This document shows positions 17,284-25,307 of a stretch of DNA of 43,621 nucleotides, one piece after another. The translations under genes and the position numbers were made by a program. The DNA is from an uncultured Clostridium sp. (lineage in GTDB: Bacteria > Bacillota > Clostridia > TANB77 > CAG-465). The stretch spans positions 1-43,621 of the forward strand of contig CAJLBR010000006.1 of NCBI GenBank assembly GCA_905204915.1, written 5' to 3'. Under the pieces are notes generated by a model that did no database searches, was not told where the DNA came from, and saw only the letters and a program-made list of their open reading frames with translations. How positions within the stretch are numbered: the stretch's first letter is position 1; each line of letters begins with the position of its first letter.

Positions 17284-19179
17284 TCACCTCCAAGCTGTAT
17301 CGACGAATTCATCAAACGCCCTTACATCTTCTGGAGACATGTTTTCTCTCATAGATTTGATGTTTTCTTCACTTATTGGATTAGTAAATACATATTCTCC
17401 ATCATGCCATTCTACTATGTTTTTATATGTATAGTTACTAGTTTGTGTCATATGTTTAAAGTATTCAACTGCATTGTCCATAAATTTATCCATTTTCTTA
17501 TCCATATCTTTTTCTTTAACGTAATCATTATTATAAGTAAATTTCTTTTCTAAAGGAATACATTCTGTTATTCTTTCTATATATCTAGTACCATCTACTC
17601 CTCTTTTTAAGTGGATATCAAAATTGATAACTTGTACAACTTGTACTTCAGCAACATTTTCAGAATTAAACATACCAATTTTTAGTAATGAGTTTCTAAG
17701 TGCTGTTATTAAGTTAGGGAATGTTTTAGCGTGGTGTGTGAAAAGTGTAAATTTAGATGCAACCTGTGCCATCTGAATCATCCACGCAGCAACCGGATCG
17801 GTTGCAACCTCTCCCAAGATGTTAACTCCACCATCAGTTTTCTTTTGAACATCAAGTCCCATTTGACCAGTAATTGTATCTGTTTCTCTTAAAGACAAAA
17901 TGTTATGATGTGGATAAATTTTTCTTAAGTGTAATTCGAATGCAGTTTCCTGTACACGAATTGTAATTGTTGGATATAAATATTTCATTATAGCCATAAG
18001 CAATGTAGTTTTACCACAACCCTGTTCACCAGTGATTGCTGTAACTCTTGCTCCTCTTATTAAATATTTTAATAATTCAATAACAGGTTCTTTATTTTTA
18101 TGTACTAAAAGCTGTTCTGCAGATATTAAAGTTGGTGGAGCAAATTTTCTTACGAAGAATGCCCAAGACTCTGCAAAGTTAGGTCTTAGTACAACAACTC
18201 TGGAACCATCTTTCATTTCGTTGATTTTGAAACCAACAGATTCAGAAAGTTGTCCTGGGTTATTATATTTATAAATGTTTTGACAAACTCTTTTTAATTC
18301 AGCTTCGCTTCCAAAAGATAAGAATGAAAGATATGTAGCTTTACCTTTATAGAATATCCAAACTGAATCATATGACATTGGTATCTTTGAACTTCCACCC
18401 ATTTGTTCAAGATAATCATCCATACCATTAACTTGATCTAAGAATGAAGGTGGGATACCAGAAACACCACCTGATACACCATCGATGTTCATATCACGAA
18501 TATCATCAACAACACTAAATCCTTTATAATGTTGATAAATTCTTTGAACAACAATTTCTAGCTTATCTTCAAAAGATAATGTTCCTTCATTAATTTCCTT
18601 TTGGAATATAGCATCAATTTCTCTTGCTGTTATAACGTATGAAGAAACTTCACTATCAAATTCATATTTTGGCATATCAAGGTTATATTTTGTAATTATT
18701 TCAGTTAAAGCTTCAGCTCTATACTCTTTCTTATAAACGTGCATTAATATTTCAAACTTATCTTGTGGAGTAAGTTCCTCAAAATTATCGAAAGGTATAG
18801 CGTTATTGATATTTACACTATTAACATTATAGTTGTTTCTAAGAAGATCAAACATTAAAGTTTTTACGTATTTTTTATCTTTTTGATCAGCATACCCTGC
18901 ACCACGTAAAGCCTTTTTTAATTCATACTTTACGTTCTTTCTTCTTTCAAACTCTTCTTCTGATAATGCCAAATCATATAAGTTCATTCTGGTAATTTCA
19001 TCAAATTGTTTCTTTATAAATTCTTGCATTTTTCCAATACTATACTTTTCTTTTTCTCTAGCTAGATTTAATACTGGATCCTTAGTATCAGATTTTTTTA
19101 TTTTATATCTAAAAAATAAAAATACAAACACTAAAAGTAGTAATATTAGAACCATGTTTAATACAAATGCAACGTTCAT
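17284..19179 (-). CDS. cpaF: CpaF/TadA-type pilus assembly ATPase with N-terminal membrane segment
   Basis: The 631 residues include a Walker A box GEQGCGKTT (about 384-392), a GEVATDPVAAW segment (about 456) in place of the usual GEvRg.Ea box, and the His box FTHHAKTF (about 477-484; TTIHA in most relatives). A CpaF-type N-terminal domain fills about 40-330. Family role: cytoplasmic hexameric ATPase powering type IVc pilus assembly. Unusual: residues about 4-23 are a clear transmembrane helix followed by RYKIKKSD, which soluble CpaF proteins lack. ATG 19179 has AAAAGGGGTG. The stop codon lies within the ribosome site of the TadB-TadC gene, so the two are coupled. Confidence 0.88.
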   Translation of the reverse strand: MNVAFVLNMVLILLLLVFVFLFFRYKIKKSDTKDPVLNLAREKEKYSIGKMQEFIKKQFDEITRMNLYDLALSEEEFERRKNVKYELKKALRGAGYADQKDKKYVKTLMFDLLRNNYNVNSVNINNAIPFDNFEELTPQDKFEILMHVYKKEYRAEALTEIITKYNLDMPKYEFDSEVSSYVITAREIDAIFQKEINEGTLSFEDKLEIVVQRIYQHYKGFSVVDDIRDMNIDGVSGGVSGIPPSFLDQVNGMDDYLEQMGGSSKIPMSYDSVWIFYKGKATYLSFLSFGSEAELKRVCQNIYKYNNPGQLSESVGFKINEMKDGSRVVVLRPNFAESWAFFVRKFAPPTLISAEQLLVHKNKEPVIELLKYLIRGARVTAITGEQGCGKTTLLMAIMKYLYPTITIRVQETAFELHLRKIYPHHNILSLRETDTITGQMGLDVQKKTDGGVNILGEVATDPVAAWMIQMAQVASKFTLFTHHAKTFPNLITALRNSLLKIGMFNSENVAEVQVVQVINFDIHLKRGVDGTRYIERITECIPLEKKFTYNNDYVKEKDMDKKMDKFMDNAVEYFKHMTQTSNYTYKNIVEWHDGEYVFTNPISEENIKSMRENMSPEDVRAFDEFVDTAWR

Positions 19180-19209
19180 TATTTCACCCCTTTTACATAT
19201 ACGTCAGTA

Positions 19210-20022
19210 TTATTCTCTTAATTTGGCAATACTTGCTATTTGTTCTACAATTTGTGATGCTTGAGCTATAAATTCACCATTATAGTCTTTAGGATCAGCG
19301 TTTATATTTCTATAGAAGAAATCAACAACTTCACCATCATTACATGCATCTCTAAATATATAGTTATGTGGTAAAGTAAATATTGGATCAGTTACTTTGT
19401 AACGTAACTTAATATTTTTAACATTATATTTTGACTTTGAATCATAATCTCCTATAACTATAATTTTTTGTTTATCTTTTAATTCTGGAATTGTATTAAT
19501 TCTACTGAAAAACTCTGATAATTTTACTGAATCTTGATTTACAACGCATACAACAATTTCACTGTCTGCTAATGTGTTTCTAAGATATTCAGCACCTGTT
19601 GTTTTTGGAATATCAACAAATACTAATTCATAAACTTCATCGGCTTTTCTTGTAATATAAGGTAGATTATTAACAAGTTGTAAATATCCTTCCTTATCTC
19701 TTGAATTAACTCCATAAAGTATATCTAATCTGCCTTTTAAAACTGGTTTTGCATAGTTTTGTATAGCAGACGCATCTAACTTATTACTTGTAACAAGTCT
19801 TATAAGAGCATTAACACCTATATTAGAATTTTCAAAAGCTCCGCTTGCTTTTAAATCATCATAAGGAGTAAAAGAAGATTCAACTTTTTTTGAACCAAAA
19901 TTAGTTTGCATTAAAAGACAAGTAGTTTTATGAGTTATACCCATTAATGTACTTACTGCAACTGCAGTATGAGTACTTCCAGTCATTCCTCTTTCAGGAC
20001 TCCAAAATACTATTCTTGCCAT
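19210..20022 (-). CDS. CpaE/TadZ-like MinD-fold protein with altered P-loop
   Basis: The 270 residues look like a ParA/MinD-fold protein: MARIVFWSPERGMTGSTHTA at the N-terminus sits where the deviant Walker A (KGGxGKT) should be, and YELVFVDIPKT (about 133-143) corresponds to the Walker B strand. The P-loop lysines are missing (ERGMTGST), so ATP hydrolysis is doubtful. In Tad loci CpaE/TadZ marks the cell site where the pilus is built; degenerate ATP sites are known in that group. ATG 20022 has AGGAGG, two bases after the stop of the related gene before it. Its place before cpaF supports the assignment. Confidence 0.75.
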   Translation of the reverse strand: MARIVFWSPERGMTGSTHTAVAVSTLMGITHKTTCLLMQTNFGSKKVESSFTPYDDLKASGAFENSNIGVNALIRLVTSNKLDASAIQNYAKPVLKGRLDILYGVNSRDKEGYLQLVNNLPYITRKADEVYELVFVDIPKTTGAEYLRNTLADSEIVVCVVNQDSVKLSEFFSRINTIPELKDKQKIIVIGDYDSKSKYNVKNIKLRYKVTDPIFTLPHNYIFRDACNDGEVVDFFYRNINADPKDYNGEFIAQASQIVEQIASIAKLRE

Positions 20023-20024
20023 AC

Positions 20025-20738
20025 TTATTCTCTCCTCCTACTAATTTCTTTTTTTACATCTTTAGCTGAACAATCAGTAACGATTTCAGCTGTCATATCT
20101 ATAAGGTTACTTAAATACATTCTAGAATGTTTTTTAAGACCTATCATACCACTGAATTGAGAATCTAGATTTGCCATAGTATCTTGATCATTTTCATCTA
20201 TTTCATAACTATTTTCAACAAATTCTAATTCATATTCTTCAATTCTTTTTTCAAAATAATTTTCACTAGCTCTAGACATATATTGTTTATATATAACTTT
20301 TGTAAATTTATTTTCGCTATCTGGAGTTTGATAAACTTTTATTGCTTTAACAATTTCTTTATCTTTATTTACAGATATCATATTAGTATTTATAAAGAAA
20401 TAATTTTTATCAAATTTTCTAGATTTAAAATATTCATATCCTTTAGCATCATCTATATCTATTAAAAGATAATCATAAAGACCTATATTTATTTGTTGTT
20501 CTACTAAGTAATTTTCTACGTCGTGTAAGCTATCAAATCCTACCGCAAAATCTACCCCATCATATTGTGTAACATAAGAATTTCCTATGTTATCTAATGC
20601 TGGAACAACGTATTTTAGTTTTTTATCATTTGTAGCATCTACTACAAGAACAGATTTGCCCATCAAATTTATAGCTTTAGCAAGATTTATTGTATAGTCA
20701 TATTTATCGACATACCCTATTAAACCTATAACTTGCAT
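20025..20738 (-). CDS. Second ParA/CpaE-like protein, P-loop lost
   Basis: The 237 residues start at ATG 20738 after AGGAGG. MQVIGLIGYVDKYDYTINLA then GKSVLVVDA (about 28-36) has the strand-loop-helix-strand order of a MinD fold, but the loop has no Gly-Lys signature. YDYLLIDIDDAK (about 88-99) is the Walker B-like strand. The C-terminal part (ASENYFEKRIEEYE onward) is helical and ends basic (KKEISRRRE). It is followed by a related CpaE-like gene, so the locus has a tandem pair of probably non-hydrolysing localisation factors. They might form a heterodimer; this is inference. Confidence 0.68.
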   Translation of the reverse strand: MQVIGLIGYVDKYDYTINLAKAINLMGKSVLVVDATNDKKLKYVVPALDNIGNSYVTQYDGVDFAVGFDSLHDVENYLVEQQINIGLYDYLLIDIDDAKGYEYFKSRKFDKNYFFINTNMISVNKDKEIVKAIKVYQTPDSENKFTKVIYKQYMSRASENYFEKRIEEYELEFVENSYEIDENDQDTMANLDSQFSGMIGLKKHSRMYLSNLIDMTAEIVTDCSAKDVKKEISRRRE

Positions 20739-20782
20739 TTATATTCCTCCTAATTTGTTTTTAATGGGGAATTTAGAATATA

Positions 20783-21958
20783 CTAAATTCCACCACTAAT
20801 AATTTCATTTCTTAAACTTTGTTGTGTAGTAATAGATTGTTGAGCAGCTGTTACTACATTATTATAAGAATCTTCGTTTTGAGATTCGTATGATGAAATT
20901 GCACTTTCAATATTGCTTCTAGCTTCTTCACTTAATTTTTCTTTAGCTTGATCTATTATATTAGCGTTTGATTTCATCATGTTCATTACTTGTGAGTTTG
21001 GTTGATAATTTTCTGTAGTTCTTGTTACACTTGTAGCAAAGTTTTTATATTTTACTATAAGATTAAATATTGATTCAGTAGCTTTTTGTTCATCTTGTGC
21101 TTTTATGTTAGCAAGTTCATTTTTTATTTGTTCTTTTATATATCCTTTAACTGTTGTTGTTATAGAATTTTCTTTTTTACCATTAGTTGTAGTTGCTGTT
21201 GTAGATGTATTAGTGTTTCCAGCAGCTGCAGTTGTTGTAGTATCAGTATCACCTGTTGTTGTAGTTGTAGCTGTTGTAGAATCTGTTGTTACTTCTAAAG
21301 AGTCTTGAACATCTGAATCAATAACTGATTTTATTTGTGCAGATGGATCTGTATATTTTGTTGCGTAAAGTTTAGTTCCTGGATTTAAGAAAGAATCAAC
21401 TACAGCACTGTTTAGTAGCAATCTTTCATCTTCTGTTAAATTAATCCACATTGTTTGACCAACAATTTTCTTAACTTGTTTTTGAGCTAATACTATATAG
21501 TCAGTACCATTTGTGTACATTATTCTGACATCAACATAATCAGATTCAGCTAAGTCACTTGGCATAACTATTGTATTTAATTCTTGTTCTCTTACATCAG
21601 CTGATTTAATTTCGTCAGTTACCATGTTTTCTGTAAGTGGAACATTAGCAGATATATTATATTTTGCAACTTTTCCTGCTGGACTATAAGTCAAAGCATT
21701 TGTTGGTACAGTAGTAATATGTACTTTTGTTGTAGAAACCATATCATCAGTGATTATTTCACCTTGGATAACATCTTTATTTAGTACCTTTACTTCCTTC
21801 ATATAATTAGCTATAAACTTAGCATTAGTTCCATCTTCATAGCTTTTAATTGTCTTTACACAAATAAATATTGTAACAGCAATACCTAAAACTGCTACAA
21901 CAATTCCTATAATTAGCCCTGTCATGGCCTTTTTCTTAATTCTATTCATTCCTATCAT
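20783..21958 (-). CDS. cpaB: CpaB-like SAF-domain protein, first gene of the pilus operon
   Basis: About 391 residues. I choose ATG 21958, eight bases after GGGGG; the in-frame ATG at 21982 has no ribosome site. A single membrane helix (about 13-36) is followed by a SAF/CpaB-type domain: KVLNKDVIQGEIITDDMVSTTKV (split; about 56-78) and NISANVPLTENMVTDEI (about 100-117), the typical pair of 'G..it.dml....v' segments. A Thr/Ala-rich low-complexity spacer (about 220-265) leads to a C-terminal helical region rich in Ser and Gln. CpaB/RcpC proteins act outside the membrane near the pilus channel. With no outer membrane here, wall passage is the likely role. Confidence 0.8.
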   Translation of the reverse strand: MIGMNRIKKKAMTGLIIGIVVAVLGIAVTIFICVKTIKSYEDGTNAKFIANYMKEVKVLNKDVIQGEIITDDMVSTTKVHITTVPTNALTYSPAGKVAKYNISANVPLTENMVTDEIKSADVREQELNTIVMPSDLAESDYVDVRIMYTNGTDYIVLAQKQVKKIVGQTMWINLTEDERLLLNSAVVDSFLNPGTKLYATKYTDPSAQIKSVIDSDVQDSLEVTTDSTTATTTTTGDTDTTTTAAAGNTNTSTTATTTNGKKENSITTTVKGYIKEQIKNELANIKAQDEQKATESIFNLIVKYKNFATSVTRTTENYQPNSQVMNMMKSNANIIDQAKEKLSEEARSNIESAISSYESQNEDSYNNVVTAAQQSITTQQSLRNEIISGGI

Positions 21959-22004
21959 AAATCTAACCCCCATAATACGCATATAACGTCAATTTATATG
22001 AGTT

Positions 22005-22033
22005 AGTATACATCTTTTAAAAGTTTTTTTCAA
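22005..22033 (-). promoter_or_regulatory. Promoter of the pilus operon
   Basis: Minus-strand TTGAAA (22033-22028), 17 bases, TATACT (22010-22005), about 47 bases before the cpaB start. No other promoter of equal quality is seen up to the operon's end. Confidence 0.65.
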
Positions 22034-22078
22034 TATATAAAAAAATATCATTTTGAAATAATTCAAAATGATATTTTA
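22034..22078 (-). terminator. Terminator of the carboxypeptidase gene
   Basis: A long A/T-rich perfect inverted repeat (AAAATATCATTTTGAA and its complement, 22041-22076) is followed in the minus direction by a T-run. It ends dacF and insulates the pilus promoter. Confidence 0.72.
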
Positions 22079-22146
22079 TTGAAATTTTTTTGTAACATTT
22101 TTGAAACACAAAGTAAAATTTTATCATTTTTTGGGTTTAAAAAATG

Positions 22147-23385
22147 TTATGTATTTAATATGAAAATGTTAAATATTTTTTCTATATAATCTTTAAAACT
22201 AGACTTTTCTACGTCTTCTCCAATTATTAAATTAGATGTCCCGACTACACTGTTATCAGCAGTATTTATTATATCAATTTTTCCAACAACTTCACCGGAT
22301 TTTAAAGGAGCAACCAATTCTTTGTTATACTCAATATTTTGTGTATAATCTATTTTACATCCTTTTTCTAATAGCGCTACCACATCACTTTCAAGCAATA
22401 TTTTTGCAGTTTGTTTAACATTCTTATTTATAGACTTTTCTTCTATTGTGCTCCTCTTTTCTAAAATATTTTGAGTCTCATAAGTTGCAAATCCATAATC
22501 TAACAATTGCTTTACCTCTGCTAGTCTTATATCTGAACTTGGGGCCTTCATTACTACTGCAATAAAGCTAGTATTATCTCTTGTAGCACTACCCGATAAA
22601 TTAAATAAAGCCTTAGATGTAGATCCTGTTTTTAATCCTGTAGCACCATCATAAAATCTTATAAGTTTATTAGTACTAGATAAATTAAATGTTCCACCTC
22701 TTATACTATCCATCCAAATTGATGTATACTTTAGTATATCTGGATGCTTTGTAATAAGTTCTCGCGACATAAGTGCAATATCATGTGCTGTTGTATAATG
22801 TCCATCTTCATCAATACCATGTGAGTTCATGAAATGAGTATTTGTCATTCCTAGTTCTTCTGCTTTTTTATTCATTAAGCTTACAAAATTAGATTCAGTA
22901 CCGCCTATTTTTTCGGCCATTGCAACTGTTACGTCATTAGCACTTACAACACAAATACACTTTAAAGCCTCATCTATTGTTAAAGTTTCACCTTCTTTAA
23001 ACCAAATTTGAGATCCTCCCATTTTAGAAGCATTAGCACTACACGTTACTGTATCTTGATAAGACATCTTTCCACTATCAATTTGTTCCATAATTAAAAG
23101 AAGTGTCATAACTTTTGTTACTGAGGCAGGAAGTAATCTTTCGTTTTCATTATTTGCATAAATAATCTTACCACTTTTGGGTTCCATTAACACTTGAGCA
23201 GCTGATTGAAATTGAAATTCTGGCGTTGAAGCATTAGTACTTATACTAGATTCATCTACTATATAGCTACTACTTTCATCTTTAGCTGACTCATATATAT
23301 AATTACTTGCAAACACATTTGTACTTATAATGCACACTATTAAAAAAGCTGCTACAATTTTAATATATTTTTCCACATTTTCCAC
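22147..23385 (-). CDS. dacF: D-alanyl-D-alanine carboxypeptidase (PBP5/DacF type)
   Basis: The 412 residues begin at GTG 23385, five bases after GAGGTG. A signal peptide covers about 1-27 (cut near VFA/SN). The serine-peptidase S11 motifs are all present: S88-VTK (SxxK), S148-AN (SxN) and K252-TG. After the catalytic domain comes a PBP5-type C-terminal beta domain and a final amphipathic/hydrophobic segment (KDYIEKIFNIFILNT) like the membrane foot of PBP5. It trims the terminal D-Ala from wall pentapeptides; DacF-like members are often linked to sporulation. Its first ~93 codons are repeated at 27725-28012. Confidence 0.93.
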   Translation of the reverse strand: MENVEKYIKIVAAFLIVCIISTNVFASNYIYESAKDESSSYIVDESSISTNASTPEFQFQSAAQVLMEPKSGKIIYANNENERLLPASVTKVMTLLLIMEQIDSGKMSYQDTVTCSANASKMGGSQIWFKEGETLTIDEALKCICVVSANDVTVAMAEKIGGTESNFVSLMNKKAEELGMTNTHFMNSHGIDEDGHYTTAHDIALMSRELITKHPDILKYTSIWMDSIRGGTFNLSSTNKLIRFYDGATGLKTGSTSKALFNLSGSATRDNTSFIAVVMKAPSSDIRLAEVKQLLDYGFATYETQNILEKRSTIEEKSINKNVKQTAKILLESDVVALLEKGCKIDYTQNIEYNKELVAPLKSGEVVGKIDIINTADNSVVGTSNLIIGEDVEKSSFKDYIEKIFNIFILNT

Positions 23386-24157
23386 AAAATCACCTCATAA
23401 TAATATATATTACATTATATTATTATAGTTTACTTTTATGAATTTCTTATATTTTATTTTTAACATCTAAAATATTTTCTCAAAATATTTGGGATAATCC
23501 AACTAATTTTTTATTATCAAAAACAAGTTTTATTACACTTGGTGAGTTTACATTAATTATACTCGAATTATACTCAAGTTCATAATTATTATTTAGATTG
23601 CACCAATTCATCAAAATAAATTTTATTGAAGCACCATGACTAACAATAGCAATGTTTTTCCCTAAATTTTCGCTAAGAATGTTATTAAGTAATTCTTCCA
23701 TTCTTTTTACAACTTGAGTTCTACTTTCCCAATCTTTATTTTTTAAAGTTTCATCTAGTAATTGTTCTACAGTAAAAGTATGGTGCATATTTTTTCCTAA
23801 TTTTTCTAATGCATCCAAATTTCCCAGTTTTCTTTCATTTAAATTCTCATCTATATTAATTTCTATATTATTTTGTGAAGCTATATATTTAGCTGTTGAA
23901 ATTGCTCTTACATAATTACTAGAATACAAAACATCTATATTACTAAGTTCTCTTAATTTACTAATCTCTTCTGCCTTTCTTTCTCCCTCTACAGATAAAA
24001 TTATTTTTTCATTTAATATTTGGCTACTTTCATTTTTTACATTTCTATTTTTTATTTTTAGCTGTTCAGAATGCCTTATCAAAAACACTTGAGTTATTTT
24101 TTCTATAATAAAAACACCTTTCTCTAGTAAATTATAATTAAAAAATACTAGGATAAA
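23105..24157. repeat. Long direct repeat, copy A (dacF 5' end plus phosphatase)
   Basis: Reading from GTCATAA at 23105, about 910 bases match copy B at an offset of +4627 with a single early difference that I can see. Differences cluster at the right end: a 15-base insertion in copy A near 24040, and several single changes up to about 24157. The two copies flank a 3.6-kb island in the same orientation. Confidence 0.85.
23480..24106 (-). CDS. Histidine phosphatase family protein, copy A (ATG lost)
   Basis: About 208 residues with VFLIRHSEQ (RHG-type motif with Ser for Gly), a LSVEGERKAEEI segment, YSSNYVRAISTAKYIA and the second catalytic His in IVSHGAS. The family covers phosphoglycerate-mutase-like phosphatases acting on small phosphate esters; the substrate cannot be told. 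At the position of copy B's ATG this copy reads ATA (24106-24104), with the same AGAAAGG upstream. Translation would need a rare ATT/ATA start or a TTG at 24244 that has no ribosome site. It carries five extra residues (RNVKN) relative to copy B, near residue 20. It may be silent. Ends 94 bases before the dacF start. Confidence 0.7.
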   Translation of the reverse strand: MEKITQVFLIRHSEQLKIKNRNVKNESSQILNEKIILSVEGERKAEEISKLRELSNIDVLYSSNYVRAISTAKYIASQNNIEINIDENLNERKLGNLDALEKLGKNMHHTFTVEQLLDETLKNKDWESRTQVVKRMEELLNNILSENLGKNIAIVSHGASIKFILMNWCNLNNNYELEYNSSIINVNSPSVIKLVFDNKKLVGLSQIF

Positions 24158-24200
24158 AGAAAAACTTAACAAACCACTTTCGTGGGCTGCTAAGCTTTTC
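24155..24200 (-). terminator. Terminator-like hairpin with GAAA loop
   Basis: In the minus direction a 13-position stem with one mismatch closes a GAAA tetraloop (about 24195-24166) and is followed by TTTTTCTTTT. It lies after the short transcription unit at 24208-24355 and before phosphatase copy A. Confidence 0.62.
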
Positions 24201-24207
24201 AAATTCT

Positions 24208-24306
24208 TTAATAAGAATCCTTTAATCTGCTCTTGCGAAAACAAATTAAAATATCAATATTTTGTTGAAAGTTCTTTCCAAAATTACTTTCAACTTCTAA
24301 ATCCAA
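24208..24306 (-). CDS. Possible 32-residue small protein (or leader of a small RNA)
   Basis: A TTG at 24306 with AGGAG four bases upstream opens a 32-residue frame (charged, with GKNFQQNIDILICFRKSRLK). The unit has its own promoter and a GNRA-loop terminator. The +1 frame over the same DNA also reads as plausible protein (QEQIKGFLLKNLKSLAAHES), so this could be one frameshifted gene, or a structured RNA: TTGAAAGT/ACTTTCAA pairs within it. No family recognised. Confidence 0.35.
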   Translation of the reverse strand: MDLEVESNFGKNFQQNIDILICFRKSRLKDSY

Positions 24307-24326
24307 GACTCTCCTGAGTAACTTAT

Positions 24327-24355
24327 ATATTACTATATTTTTTTATTTTTAGCAA
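24327..24355 (-). promoter_or_regulatory. Promoter of the small transcript upstream of phosphatase copy A
   Basis: Minus-strand TTGCTA (24355-24350), 17 bases, TAATAT (24332-24327). Transcription would begin near 24320. The remaining stretch 24356-24505 is A/T-rich and shows nothing else that I can support. Confidence 0.5.
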
Positions 24356-24504
24356 TATATTTGAGGATAAAATATTGATTAATTTGTTTTTTCTTAGAGT
24401 AATTAGATTATTTTTTTAAAAGCATACTCTATATGCTCTCTTTTCATGCTCTTTTTTCATTTTACATATTTTTATTAAAAAACGATATTTCCTATAATAC
24501 AAAA

Positions 24505-24530
24505 AATGCACCCCATATTTTTATGGGGCA
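24505..24530 (-). terminator. Terminator of the island operon
   Basis: Stem CCCCATA (24511-24517) with TATGGGG (24522-24528), tetraloop TTTT, then TGCATTTTTT in the minus direction, shortly after the glycosylase stop codon. Confidence 0.8.
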
Positions 24531-24540
24531 CATTCAAATA

Positions 24541-25302
24541 TTATATATCCTTACCTAATTCAATTTTTTTCAAGCAAAATTCCTTTAAATAACACTCTGC
24601 ACAATTAGGATTTGTTGGTCGACAATAATCTCTACCAGTAACCCAAAACGGAAGTGTTAACATTCCAGGAAATTCACCATGTATTTTTTTTGCAACACTT
24701 GTAACATCACTTATATTATCTTTTTCAACTAATCCCATTCTTAAAAAAGTTCTTCTAATATGTAAGTCATAAGTAATATCAATGCAAGATAAGTTTTCCA
24801 ACTCTACATCAAAATCCCTTACCAAAAGAAGTGTACCCAATGCTGCTTTTTTATGACTAATACCTTTAAACCTTTCAAGTTTGTCTATTATATGTTCCGC
24901 ATTCAAATCATATTTCCATATTTCCTCAGCATCAGAATTATACTCTTTTACAAGCATATCTATTGCAAACATTATATATTCTGCAATTTTATGAGGATAT
25001 CTATGTAAAGCTGGTTTTTCCTTGATAATACATTCCAAACCTTCTACAGAATGTTCATTAAGTATTTTTTGCAAATCAAAATGTCCTAGTCTTTTCGAAA
25101 GCTCATATGGTAATTTCCAAGCAATTTCAGTTTTAATAGATTGATCTGAAATCAAGCCTATTAAAAAAGCATTCCAGTTATTTGTTAAAAATTTCTTAGT
25201 TTCATCACTTAAGATATTACCACTTAAAAGTGTGTTATCTTTTTTTACTTTTTGAAAAATATTCTTACATTCTTTTTCTAAATCACTGTAATAATTTTTC
25301 AT
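24541..25302 (-). CDS. HhH-GPD DNA glycosylase-like protein with [4Fe-4S] cluster
   Basis: The 253 residues resemble the endonuclease III/MutY superfamily. LERFKGISHKKAALG (about 141-155) fits the helix-hairpin-helix with the catalytic-Lys region, and DITYDLHIRRTFLRMGL (about 174-190) fits the VDtHv.Rv..RL segment with its Asp. The C-terminus has C227-x6-C234-x2-C237-x5-C243, exactly the spacing of the endonuclease III iron-sulfur cluster. Expected role: removal of a damaged or modified base from DNA; the base cannot be told. The HhH is divergent (FKGIS for LPGVG). It is last in a tight operon, five bases after the preceding gene, with deoxyribosyltransferase-like and kinase-like proteins, hinting at a nucleotide- or base-centred pathway. 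Confidence 0.82.
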   Translation of the reverse strand: MKNYYSDLEKECKNIFQKVKKDNTLLSGNILSDETKKFLTNNWNAFLIGLISDQSIKTEIAWKLPYELSKRLGHFDLQKILNEHSVEGLECIIKEKPALHRYPHKIAEYIMFAIDMLVKEYNSDAEEIWKYDLNAEHIIDKLERFKGISHKKAALGTLLLVRDFDVELENLSCIDITYDLHIRRTFLRMGLVEKDNISDVTSVAKKIHGEFPGMLTLPFWVTGRDYCRPTNPNCAECYLKEFCLKKIELGKDI

Positions 25303-25307
25303 TTACA

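Noticed and set aside
24107..24244. N-terminal extension of phosphatase copy A starting at TTG 24244
   Set aside because: No ribosome site, it reads through a terminator hairpin and is absent from copy B; the true start is the position now mutated to ATA.
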